DNA from: Xanthomonas hydrangeae
GTDB taxonomy: Bacteria; Pseudomonadota; Gammaproteobacteria; Xanthomonadales; Xanthomonadaceae
NCBI GenBank assembly: GCA_905142475.1
Contig: LR990730.1
Span: 4,931,501 to 4,995,500 of the forward strand
Reading direction: 5' to 3'
Length of the DNA: 64,000 nucleotides
The position numbers and the translations under genes are program-made. Under the pieces are notes generated by a model. That model saw only the letters and a program-made list of their open reading frames with translations. It searched no databases and was not told the DNA's origin. Positions 19,401 through 27,319 of this stretch are shown in pieces. Each line of letters starts with the position of its first letter. Within the stretch, counting starts at the first letter, position 1.

Positions 19401-20966
19401 ATGCCCGACACCCCGTCTTCCGACCCACAACAGCGCCCGGTGCGCCGCGTCGTCATCGCCGGTGGCGGTACCGCCGGCTGGATGGCCGCCGCCGCCTTGT
19501 CGAAAGTGCTGGGCCGGCAATTGCAGATCACCGTGGTGGAATCGGACGAGATCGGCACGGTGGGCGTAGGCGAAGCCACCATCCCCAGCCTGGTCACCTT
19601 CCACCGCCTGCTGGAGATCGACGAGGCCGCGTTCATGGCCGCCACGCAGGCCACCATCAAGCTGGGCATCGGCTTCGAGCATTGGCGCGATGTGGACCAG
19701 CACTACATCCATTCCTTCGGCCACACCGGCACCGATCACTGGAGCGCCGGCTTCCAGCATTTCTGGTTGAAGGGCCGGCAGCGCGGCGTGGCGCGCGATT
19801 TCGGCGACTACTGTCTTGAGCTGCGCGCTGCGCAGGAAGGCCGCTTTGCGCATCTGCCCAACGGCGGCATGAATTACGCCTATCACCTGGATGCCGGTCT
19901 ATACGCGCGCTTCCTGCGCCGCTTCAGCGAAGGCTTCGGCGTGCAACGTATCGAAGGGCGCATCGGTCACGTGGAGACCGACGCGCACAGCGGTTATCTC
20001 ACTGCACTGGTGCTGGACGACGGCACGCGGGTGGAAGGCGATCTGTTTCTGGATTGCACCGGCTTTGCCGGCCTGTTGATCGGCAAGACGCTGGGCGTAG
20101 GCGCGGACGATTGGTCGCACTGGTTATTTGCCGACAGCGCGCTGGCGGTGCAGACCGAATCGGTCGGCGCACCGGTGCCCTACACCCGCTCGCGCGCCGA
20201 TCAGGCCGGCTGGATGTGGCGCATTCCGTTGCAGCACCGGGTCGGCAACGGCATCGTGTATTCCAGCCGCTACATGGACCAGGACGGCGCCGCGCAGGTC
20301 TTGCAGCGTAATCTCACTGGCCGCGCGCTGACCGAGCCACGCGCGTTGCGTTTCACACCGAACCAGCGGCATCGGGTGTGGGAAAAGAACTGCGTGGCGC
20401 TGGGCCTGGCCAGCGGGTTTCTGGAGCCGTTGGAATCGACCAACATCCATCTGATCCAGCGCGGCATCATCCGGCTGATGCAGACCTTTCCGCAGGTCAT
20501 CAACGATGTCGACATCGCCGAATACAACCGCCAGGCCGCCGCCGAAATCACCCATATCCGCGATTTCGTGATCCTGCATTACCACGCCACCGACCGCCGC
20601 GACACGCCGTTCTGGCGCGACTGCGCAGCGATGGAGATCCCCGATACGCTGCGGCACCGGGTGGAGTTGTTCCGCCAGAGCGGACGGGTGTTTCATCAGG
20701 CCAACGAACTGTTTGCCGAGAACTCGTGGGTGCAGGTGCTGCTGGGCCAGGGCATCACGCCGCAGCAGCACCACCCGGTGGCCGACCTGATGGGCGACGC
20801 CGAACTCGGTCATTTTCTTGAGAACATCCGCACGCGGGTCGATGCGGCATTGGTACGGCTGCCCGCGCATGCGGACTTTCTGCGGCGCTACTGTCCCGCT
20901 CCGCCATTGCCCGAGCCGGCCACGCGGCTGCCTGTCACTCCGGTGCTCGCCACCCCAGCGGCATGA
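19401..20966 (+). CDS. flavin-dependent tryptophan halogenase family protein
   Basis: A 521-residue protein with the FAD-binding motif G-G-G-T-A-G-W at 21-27, V-G-V-G-E-A-T near 54-60, the halogenase lysine in A-T-I-K-L-G at residue 87, and G-W-M-W-R-I-P at about 269-275, matching the W-x-W-x-I-P signature of flavin halogenases. The enzyme class halogenates tryptophan or other aromatics using FADH2 from a partner reductase. Members of this TonB-receptor-linked clade have no proven substrate in most cases. The gene follows the cupin-like gene by 12 bases, so the three form an operon. Confidence 0.85.
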   Translation: MPDTPSSDPQQRPVRRVVIAGGGTAGWMAAAALSKVLGRQLQITVVESDEIGTVGVGEATIPSLVTFHRLLEIDEAAFMAATQATIKLGIGFEHWRDVDQHYIHSFGHTGTDHWSAGFQHFWLKGRQRGVARDFGDYCLELRAAQEGRFAHLPNGGMNYAYHLDAGLYARFLRRFSEGFGVQRIEGRIGHVETDAHSGYLTALVLDDGTRVEGDLFLDCTGFAGLLIGKTLGVGADDWSHWLFADSALAVQTESVGAPVPYTRSRADQAGWMWRIPLQHRVGNGIVYSSRYMDQDGAAQVLQRNLTGRALTEPRALRFTPNQRHRVWEKNCVALGLASGFLEPLESTNIHLIQRGIIRLMQTFPQVINDVDIAEYNRQAAAEITHIRDFVILHYHATDRRDTPFWRDCAAMEIPDTLRHRVELFRQSGRVFHQANELFAENSWVQVLLGQGITPQQHHPVADLMGDAELGHFLENIRTRVDAALVRLPAHADFLRRYCPAPPLPEPATRLPVTPVLATPAA

Positions 20967-21106
20967 CATTGCGCCCGGCCTCGGCGCAACCCTTGGCTTA
21001 GACCGCCCCAGCAATGCTAGATTGCGGCTTTGCCGTCCATTGCGGGAACAGTGGCCGGCGTTCGCCGCAGCAACGTTATCTATCGCACTCGGGGTAAGGG
21101 GGACGC

Positions 21107-22126
21107 ATGTTGGATCTGACACAGGGCCGTATGGCACGCCGGATCGCGCCGGTCATTTTGCTGGTTGGCCTGGCCGCCTGCTCCAAGCAGGAAGACAAGG
21201 CCGCCACCACCGCGCCGGCCACCGGCGCCACGCCTGCGGCACCAGCCGCCGCGCCCACGCCAGCCACTGCGGTATCGCCGCAGGTGCAGTCGATGGCCGC
21301 CGACCAGCTGCGCGCATCGGCCACCAAGGCGCTGCAGGACAACCGCATGTACGCCCCGGCCGGCGACAACGCGGTGGAGTACTACCTGGCACTGCGCGAG
21401 AAGCAGCCGCAGGACGCCACCGTCAACAGCGCGCTGACCGACCTGCTGCCGTACACGCTGATCGCCGCCGAACAGGGCATCAGCCGCGAAGAATTCCCCG
21501 AAGCGCAGCGCCTGATTGCGCTGATCGAAAAGGTCGACCCCAAGGCACCAGCACTGCCGCGCCTGAAGACCGGCCTGGAAGCGGGCATGAAGACCGCCGC
21601 CAACCGCTCCGAGCAGGATGCCGAGCAGGCCAAGAAGCTGGTCGAAGACAAGGCCAAGCAGGCCGCCGAACAGAAGCGCCTGGCCGAGCAGCAGACCCGC
21701 GAGGCCGCCGCTGCGCAGCAGATCGCCGCGCAACAGGAAGCCGCGCGTCAGCAGAGCGCCGAGGCCGAACGCCAGGCCGCCGCGCGCCGTCAGGCCGAGA
21801 CCCCGGCACCGACCCCGGCCGCCACGCGACCGGCACCGGCTGCAGCGCCCACCGCTGCTGCACCGAGCGCGCAGTCGCTGCGCCCGATCAGCACCCCGGC
21901 ACCGCGCTATCCCCCCGAAGCGCTGCGTGCCGGCACCTCCGGCGAAGTGCTGGTGGAACTCACCGTCGGCACCGACGGCTCGATCACCGCCTCGCGCGTG
22001 CTGCGCGCCAATCCGCCGCGCGTGTTCGACCGCGAAGCGCTCAACGCGGTCAAGCGCTGGCGCTTCGAACCGGTGGCCGCACCGGTGACGACGCGGCGCA
22101 CCCTGTCGTTTAACCCAGGTGGTTGA
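21107..22126 (+). CDS. lipoprotein with a TonB C-terminal domain
   Basis: A 339-residue protein. The N-terminus has a lipoprotein signal with L-A-A-C ending at Cys25, then an Ala/Pro/Thr-rich linker. A helical domain (about 60-165) is followed by a long Ala/Gln/Glu/Lys-rich segment (about 165-230) likely to form a coiled coil, and the last ~85 residues are a TonB C-terminal domain (P-R-Y-P-P-E-A-L-R, E-V-L-V-E-L-T-V, A-V-K-R-W-R-F-E-P). Standard TonB proteins have an inner-membrane helix; here the anchor is a lipid. It follows the receptor operon and may serve it, though it could also be a stand-alone envelope protein. Confidence 0.8.
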   Translation: MLDLTQGRMARRIAPVILLVGLAACSKQEDKAATTAPATGATPAAPAAAPTPATAVSPQVQSMAADQLRASATKALQDNRMYAPAGDNAVEYYLALREKQPQDATVNSALTDLLPYTLIAAEQGISREEFPEAQRLIALIEKVDPKAPALPRLKTGLEAGMKTAANRSEQDAEQAKKLVEDKAKQAAEQKRLAEQQTREAAAAQQIAAQQEAARQQSAEAERQAAARRQAETPAPTPAATRPAPAAAPTAAAPSAQSLRPISTPAPRYPPEALRAGTSGEVLVELTVGTDGSITASRVLRANPPRVFDREALNAVKRWRFEPVAAPVTTRRTLSFNPGG

Positions 22127-22582
22127 GTGGGGCGTTGGGCAATCGAGTAGTTCTGCATGCGGCTGAGTGAGTCCGTTGGTTGATTGCTTGATTGCTTGAT
22201 TGCTTGGTCGTTGATTGGTTGATTGTTGGCTCATGGCTCATGGCTCATGGCTCATGGCTGCCGATGATCGATGCACTGCACTCCCGGCGAATGTCGGGCA
22301 CCAAACAAAAAGCCCGCAGCGATGCGGGCTTTTTGTTTCCTGGTGATCCGTGCCCTCATCCGCCCTTCGGGCACCTTCTCCCGAAGGGAGAAGGATTAAA
22401 GCCCCTCTCCCGTCGGGAGAGGGGTTGGGGTGAGGGTACGGCGGCGAAGTGGACATCACGAACTTGATAGACAACAGCCACATTGCACACAGATATCAAC
22501 AATCGTAGCTGCGCATTCGCACCAGCAACCCGTACCCTCATCCGGCGCTGCGCGCCACCTTCTCCCGGCGGGAGAAGGAACA
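22127..22582. repeat. intergenic block: short tandem repeats, terminator and two dispersed palindromic repeats
   Basis: No gene is supported. From left to right it contains three copies of TTGATTGC (22180-22203), four copies of GGCTCAT (22228-22255), a strong terminator hairpin (22307-22334), and two copies of the CCCTCATCCGC…GGGAGAAGG repeat family (22351-22440 with a second GGGAGAGGGG arm, and 22532-22578). The region separates convergent genes. Confidence 0.7.
22307..22334. terminator. bidirectional Rho-independent terminator
   Basis: AAAA-AGCCCGC, loop AGCGAT, GCGGGCT-TTTT: a perfect 7-bp GC-rich stem flanked by A-runs and T-runs, placed between the convergent TonB-lipoprotein gene (plus) and ABC permease gene (minus). 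Confidence 0.85.
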
Positions 22583-23776
22583 TCACCCGGAAATCGCCAA
22601 CCGCTCCTGGTGATACCGCCGCACCGCCGCGTACCACAACACCGCCGCTACACCGAAGCCAGCCAGCAGATACACCGCCCAGGTCTGCGCATTGATCTGC
22701 TCATGGCGTATCACCTTCAACAGCATTTGGTTCTGCGCCAGAAACGGCACCGCGAAGTGCCACAACTGCGTCTTCAGCGGATACGCCATCAGCGCATAGC
22801 CCGGCAACATCGGCAGCAGCAACAGCCAGGTCATGTGCGCCTGCGCTTCCTTCATGCTCTTGGCGGCAGCGGCCAGATAGGTCAGCAGCGAGGTACCGAC
22901 GAACAACATCGGGACCAGGATGAAGAGCATCTGCAACATCGGCAAAAAACCGACATTGAGCTGGCGCCCCAGGTTCGAGGTGGACAACTGCGCACTCAGC
23001 TTGAACGCCAGCAGCGTGAGCAACAACGACACCATGCCGATCACGCAGGCGGCGGCGATCTTGCCACTGACAATCGCGCTACGTGGCGCAGGCGTGGCCA
23101 GCAACGGCTCCAGCGACTGGCGTTCGCGCTCGCCGGCGGTGGCATCCAGAATCAACGAGGCCCCGCCCAGGAACGAGGTGATCACCAGCAGCACCGGCAG
23201 CAGCATCGCCATCATCTGCCCGCGCTTGGCGTCGGCGGTGGCCAGGTCCTGGGCTGCGATTTCCAGCGGCCTGCCCACCTGCGCATCGATACCGCGCGCC
23301 AGCAAACGCAACGCACCGACCTGCTGGCTATAGGCGCTGAGCGCGGCCTGCAGCCGCATGCTCGGCACGTCGGCCTCGCGCCGCGTGCTGTCCTTGATGA
23401 CCTCCACCAAGGCCGGGCGGCCGGCGCGCCAGTCCTCGGCGTAGCCGTCACTGATGCGCAGCGCCACATCCACCTCCTGGGTGCGGATTGCGGCAGTCAG
23501 ATCGGCTGGTGCGGCGACCGCGTTGAGCCCTTGCGCGGCTAGAAAACGCACCAGATTGGGCGCGTTCTCGCGACCGAGCGTGGGGATCTCCAGCGGCTTG
23601 TCGATCTGCGTGCGCACGCGGCTTTCGCTCAGTGCGCCCATGCCCAGGATCAGGATCGGGTACAGCAATGGCGACAGCAGCAAGGCCAATGCCAGCGTGC
23701 GGCGATCGCGGCCGATATCGCGTAACTCCTTGCGCAGTACCGTCCACAGCGTGGACAACAACGATGTGGTGCTCAT
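22583..23776 (-). CDS. ABC-2 type transporter permease (NatB-like)
   Basis: A 397-residue integral membrane protein with one N-terminal helix (about 25-45), a periplasmic domain of about 140 residues, then five to six helices from residue 180 to the end. The order matches NatB/YhaP-type ABC-2 exporter permeases. E-R-E-R-Q-S-L-E-P-L-L-A-T-P near residue 225 is the conserved coupling-loop motif of this family. It shares four bases (ATGA) with the upstream ATPase gene, so the pair is translationally coupled. The substrate is unknown; NatAB exports sodium in Bacillus, but that does not transfer safely. Confidence 0.85.
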   Translation of the reverse strand: MSTTSLLSTLWTVLRKELRDIGRDRRTLALALLLSPLLYPILILGMGALSESRVRTQIDKPLEIPTLGRENAPNLVRFLAAQGLNAVAAPADLTAAIRTQEVDVALRISDGYAEDWRAGRPALVEVIKDSTRREADVPSMRLQAALSAYSQQVGALRLLARGIDAQVGRPLEIAAQDLATADAKRGQMMAMLLPVLLVITSFLGGASLILDATAGERERQSLEPLLATPAPRSAIVSGKIAAACVIGMVSLLLTLLAFKLSAQLSTSNLGRQLNVGFLPMLQMLFILVPMLFVGTSLLTYLAAAAKSMKEAQAHMTWLLLLPMLPGYALMAYPLKTQLWHFAVPFLAQNQMLLKVIRHEQINAQTWAVYLLAGFGVAAVLWYAAVRRYHQERLAISG

Positions 23777-24519
23777 GCGTGCAGTCCCTCGTCCGAGCCG
23801 ATCGCCTTGACGAAGGCATCTTCCAGATTGTCTTCACCGGTGGCAGCGCGCAGTTCGTCGGCGCTGCCGCAGGCCACCACCGTGCCCTTGGCGACGATGA
23901 CGATGCGATCGCACAGCGCCGCCACCTCCTGCATGATGTGGCTGGAAAAAATCACGCAGCGCCCCTCTGCACGCAATTGCTGCAGAAAGCCGCGCATCGC
24001 GCGCGTGGTCATCACGTCCAGGCCGTTGGTGGGCTCGTCGAGAATCACGTTGCGCGGGTCGTGCACCAGCGCGCGTGCAATCGCGGTCTTGGTGCGCTGG
24101 CCCTGGCTGAAGCCTTCGGTCTGACGATCGAGAATGTCGTCCATGTCCAACGCCGCCGAGAGCAGCCGCGTGCGCTCGGCGATGCGCGTGCGCGACAGGC
24201 CGTGCAGCTCACCGAAGTAGGCGATGTTTTCGCGCGCGGTCAGCCGCTTGTACACGCCACGCGCATCCGGCAACACGCCCAATGCGCGGCGCACCGTCAC
24301 CGGATCGCGGGCGGCGTCCACGCCATCGACGGTCACGCTGCCCTGGTCGGGCGACATCAGCGTGTAGAGCATGCGCAAGGTGGTGGTCTTGCCGGCACCG
24401 TTGGGGCCGAGCAGGCCGGTGATCTGGCCATCGGCGGCGCTGAAACTGACCCCGTCGACCGCCTTCACCAGGCCGGTCTTGGTCTTGAACGATTTGTGCA
24501 GGTTGTCGACGACGATCAT
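23773..24519 (-). CDS. ABC transporter ATP-binding protein (NatA-like)
   Basis: The start M-I-V-V-D-N-L-H-K-S-F at 24519 is chosen by family length (248 residues). Walker A is G-P-N-G-A-G-K-T-T near 36-44, the signature motif is the variant F-S-Q-G-Q near residue 135, and Walker B is V-I-L-D-E-P-T near 158. It energises the permease encoded immediately downstream. The preceding hydrolase gene ends 31 bases upstream, so the three genes may be co-transcribed. Confidence 0.87.
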   Translation of the reverse strand: MIVVDNLHKSFKTKTGLVKAVDGVSFSAADGQITGLLGPNGAGKTTTLRMLYTLMSPDQGSVTVDGVDAARDPVTVRRALGVLPDARGVYKRLTARENIAYFGELHGLSRTRIAERTRLLSAALDMDDILDRQTEGFSQGQRTKTAIARALVHDPRNVILDEPTNGLDVMTTRAMRGFLQQLRAEGRCVIFSSHIMQEVAALCDRIVIVAKGTVVACGSADELRAATGEDNLEDAFVKAIGSDEGLHA

Positions 24520-24550
24520 GCGTGCGCCTCCGTGGCGTGGTCGGTGCGGC

Positions 24551-26146
24551 TCATGGTTCCCATCCGTTGAACGAGGTAAACGCGGGCACGGTGTTGAGAT
24601 CGGCAACGCAGCGCGTATCCAGCGCACCGGCATCGGCGGTTTCCACGAACTGCGCCATCAGCTTGGGGATGCACCCCAGTGCCATGACGCTATGGCCCTG
24701 TCCCGGTGCGACCAGATGCCGCCCATTGGGCAGTCCCTTGAGCACGGTGTCGGCGTAGCGTGGCGGCGTGACCGGATCCAGCTGACCGGACAACAGCAAG
24801 GCCGGCACCTGCGAACGCAGCGGCGCGGTGAAATCGGCGGCGCGCTTGCCGCTGGGCCACACCGGGCATGCGGCAAACACGCTGCGCGGAACATCCTCGC
24901 CCAGCAGCAATGCCTGGTGCGCGGGCACCGGACGATAGCGGTCGGCATCTTCGGCGCACACCACCGACCATTGCATGGGCTGGTTGATCTGCATGTCCAT
25001 GTGCGACAACGCCATCAACGGCGCGTAGCGACCGGCAGCTGCTTCGTCCAGTACCAGCGGCAGCAGCGCAGCGCTCTGCGGTGCGTAGGAGAAGGTAAAG
25101 GCCAGACCGATCACCGCGTCGGCGGTCACCCGATCGCGCTTGATGGCGTTGGTGCGCAGATCGCGGTACTCCACTTCCGGCGATTCGGTCTTCAACCGGT
25201 CCATGACGGTACGCAGCTGCGTGCGCACATCGGTGGGAAAGCGCGCGCGACAGGCCGCAATGGCACGGCATTGTTCGGACTGCAGCATCAGAGCGTCTTC
25301 AAACGTGCGTGCAAACTCACCGCTGATCACCAGATCGCTGGGCGCAACCCCATCGAGCACAATGGCGCGCGTTTGTGCGGGATAGCGTTTGGCATAGTGC
25401 TGCGCCACGCGCGTGCCGTAAGACACACCCACCAGGTCGATGCGTGGCGCACCCAGGGCAGCTCTGACGGCATCCAGATCGCCGATGGCTTCGGCCGTGG
25501 TGTAGTACCGCGGGTCGGTATGGCGTTGCAAGCCTTCGGCACATTGCTGCGCATAGGCCTTGAATTCTTCCGGACTGGACGCCATGCCGGCCTGCAACGG
25601 CTTGCCGTCGGCGGTCTCGCACCGCAGGGGGTGCGATCCCCCGGTGCCGCGTTGATCGACCAGAAAAATGTCGCGGTTCTTGCGCACTTCGCGCAACGCA
25701 GCGGCCGCGATGGCGGCAGCCTCGGTCGCCGATTGCCCCGGCCCACCGGCGATGAAGAACACCGGATCCGGCTTGTTGCCTGCGCCAGCATCGCTTTCCA
25801 GCCAGGCAATCTTCAGGTCGATCCTGCGCCCTATCGGTGCGGCCGGGTTTTCCGGTACGCGCAGGCTTGCGCACTGCGCTTCGATGTTGCCGGCCGCGCT
25901 GCCGGAACTCAGCGTGCATGGTACGAATTGCAGCGTGCCGTAGCGATTGGCTGCGGCCGTGCCGGTCTGCGTGGTTGCTGCACGTGACTGCGCGCTGCCG
26001 GGTGCAGTTGCGCCAGCCTTGGTTGCAGCAGGCGCATCTTTCGCAGGCGTGTTTTCAGCAGGTTTGTCTGCACGCTGACATCCGGCAGCCAGCATCGCGA
26101 TCAGCAATGCCGCCACCACTGTGGGTTGCTTCACCATGTCCACCAT
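24551..26146 (-). CDS. lipoprotein α/β-hydrolase of the TAP (tripeptidyl-aminopeptidase) family
   Basis: A 531-residue protein with a lipoprotein signal (lipobox A-A-G-C near residue 23) and an Ala/Thr-rich linker before the hydrolase domain. Motifs: G-G-P-G-Q-S oxyanion loop near residue 135, nucleophile G-V-S-Y-G-T-R near 235, Asp in G-Q-L-D-P-V-T-P-P near 465, and His in G-Q-G-H-S near 490. The TAP-like C-terminal segment is present. These enzymes cleave short peptides or esters, here probably at the periplasmic face. ATG 26146 and an in-frame ATG at 26137 both lie near an AGGAG; the second has the better spacing. Confidence 0.83.
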   Translation of the reverse strand: MVDMVKQPTVVAALLIAMLAAGCQRADKPAENTPAKDAPAATKAGATAPGSAQSRAATTQTGTAAANRYGTLQFVPCTLSSGSAAGNIEAQCASLRVPENPAAPIGRRIDLKIAWLESDAGAGNKPDPVFFIAGGPGQSATEAAAIAAAALREVRKNRDIFLVDQRGTGGSHPLRCETADGKPLQAGMASSPEEFKAYAQQCAEGLQRHTDPRYYTTAEAIGDLDAVRAALGAPRIDLVGVSYGTRVAQHYAKRYPAQTRAIVLDGVAPSDLVISGEFARTFEDALMLQSEQCRAIAACRARFPTDVRTQLRTVMDRLKTESPEVEYRDLRTNAIKRDRVTADAVIGLAFTFSYAPQSAALLPLVLDEAAAGRYAPLMALSHMDMQINQPMQWSVVCAEDADRYRPVPAHQALLLGEDVPRSVFAACPVWPSGKRAADFTAPLRSQVPALLLSGQLDPVTPPRYADTVLKGLPNGRHLVAPGQGHSVMALGCIPKLMAQFVETADAGALDTRCVADLNTVPAFTSFNGWEP

Positions 26147-26203
26147 CTCTCCTGGTATTTCCTATCCCCTGACACCGCAGCCGGTCGGGTGTGACCGCTG
26201 CGA

Positions 26204-26404
26204 CTACTGCCCGTCTTCATAAAGAAAGACGTGCTCGATCGATTCCCCGAACAAGCGCGCGATGCGAAACGCCAACGGCAGACTGGGATCGTACTTGCCG
26301 GTCTCCAGCGCATTGATGGTCTGCCGCGACACGCCCAATCGCTCAGCCAGCTCGCCTTGCGACCAGCCACTGGCCTCGCGCAGCTCGCGCACACGACTAT
26401 TCAT
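26204..26404 (-). CDS. small XRE-type helix-turn-helix regulator
   Basis: A 66-residue protein that is essentially one DNA-binding domain: R-E-L-R-E-A-S-G-W-S-Q-G-E-L-A then the recognition helix S-R-Q-T-I-N-A-L-E and a short C-terminal extension. Its start overlaps the stop of the upstream membrane protein gene (shared ATGA). Regulators of this short type are often encoded with a small membrane protein and repress their own operon. The 24-bp palindrome at 27124-27147, upstream of the pair, is its likely operator. Confidence 0.85.
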   Translation of the reverse strand: MNSRVRELREASGWSQGELAERLGVSRQTINALETGKYDPSLPLAFRIARLFGESIEHVFLYEDGQ

Positions 26405-26988
26405 TGAAACCGTCGTGCATTGATGCTTTTGGTACCGCCGTAGATGGCGCACAACAGCGGAAACACCCACAGCATCGCCACTGTTGCGGGGATGTCGATC
26501 AGCTCGGCGGCCTGCAGGAACCCACCGGTCATGTACGCGCCGCTGACCAGGCCGGCGGCAATGGCGATCGACTCCAGTTCGATCCGTCGCTGCATCTCGT
26601 CCGAGTCGCGCACGTAGCGCGCCACCGCGCGGATCACCAACGCCACCAACACTGCGGGCAACAACGCAATCAGCACGCGCGCCCAGTTCGGATCCACGTG
26701 GGCCAGCAGGTATTTCCAGACCAGCATCACCACCACGTACAACATCATCGGCACGCCGAATTCGCGCTGATAGCGCCGCGCCAATGCGGGGCGCGTGCTG
26801 TCGCGCATGCTGCCGCGTGACAGCCACAGCAGCAGCGACAGCAACAGGCACGACACGCCCACACCCGCACTCAGCCCGGCAAGGTAAGCACCCAGCGGCA
26901 GCAGCTGCCAATGCCCGAGCGCACCTACGGCGAGCAGGCCCGCGCCCAGACCGAGCGCTATCAGCGCGTTGCAATTGCAGCTGGTCAT
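26401..26988 (-). CDS. hypothetical membrane protein co-transcribed with an HTH regulator
   Basis: The start M-T-S-C-N-C-N-A-L at 26988 is chosen because it opens the first membrane helix; the longer frame adds only Arg-rich sequence. The 195-residue product has about six hydrophobic segments with an Arg-rich loop near residues 65-80 and the motif R-D-S-D-E-M-Q-R-R near 130. I do not recognise a named family with certainty; the layout resembles DUF2178-type proteins found beside YgzD-like regulators. The role is unknown. Confidence 0.7.
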   Translation of the reverse strand: MTSCNCNALIALGLGAGLLAVGALGHWQLLPLGAYLAGLSAGVGVSCLLLSLLLWLSRGSMRDSTRPALARRYQREFGVPMMLYVVVMLVWKYLLAHVDPNWARVLIALLPAVLVALVIRAVARYVRDSDEMQRRIELESIAIAAGLVSGAYMTGGFLQAAELIDIPATVAMLWVFPLLCAIYGGTKSINARRFQ

Positions 26989-27123
26989 GCCCAGCGCCTC
27001 GCGGATATTGATGCACGCAGTGGCAGGCCACCGCTCCCCACTCCGACATCGCCACGCATCAACGGCTGCGCCGACCACGCCGGTATGCATTGCAGTTGCC
27101 GATGCTGCTGACGCATTCCCTTT

Positions 27124-27147
27124 GCCTGTCAAGTTAACTTGACAGGC
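27124..27147. promoter_or_regulatory. perfect 24-bp palindrome, candidate operator of the HTH/membrane-protein pair
   Basis: GCCTGTCAAGTT is followed directly by its exact reverse complement AACTTGACAGGC. The palindrome contains a TTGACA (-35-like) hexamer on both strands and lies 136 bases upstream of the membrane protein start. A further half-site, CTGTCAAG, occurs at 27169-27176. A self-binding site for the small HTH regulator is the simplest reading. Confidence 0.6.
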
Positions 27148-27319
27148 ACGATGCGCCTGGCGCGGCCAGCTGTCAAGCACCCTTTACATATTCGATCGCG
27201 TGCGATTCCTCCCCATCGCGACTCGACGATCGCAGGAGGAAGACGCAAGCGCCCGAGGTGCGTAGCGCGGGATCCGAGCTGGGTTACGCTCTCCCGATCG
27301 AACCTCGGCAGGAGCGCCA

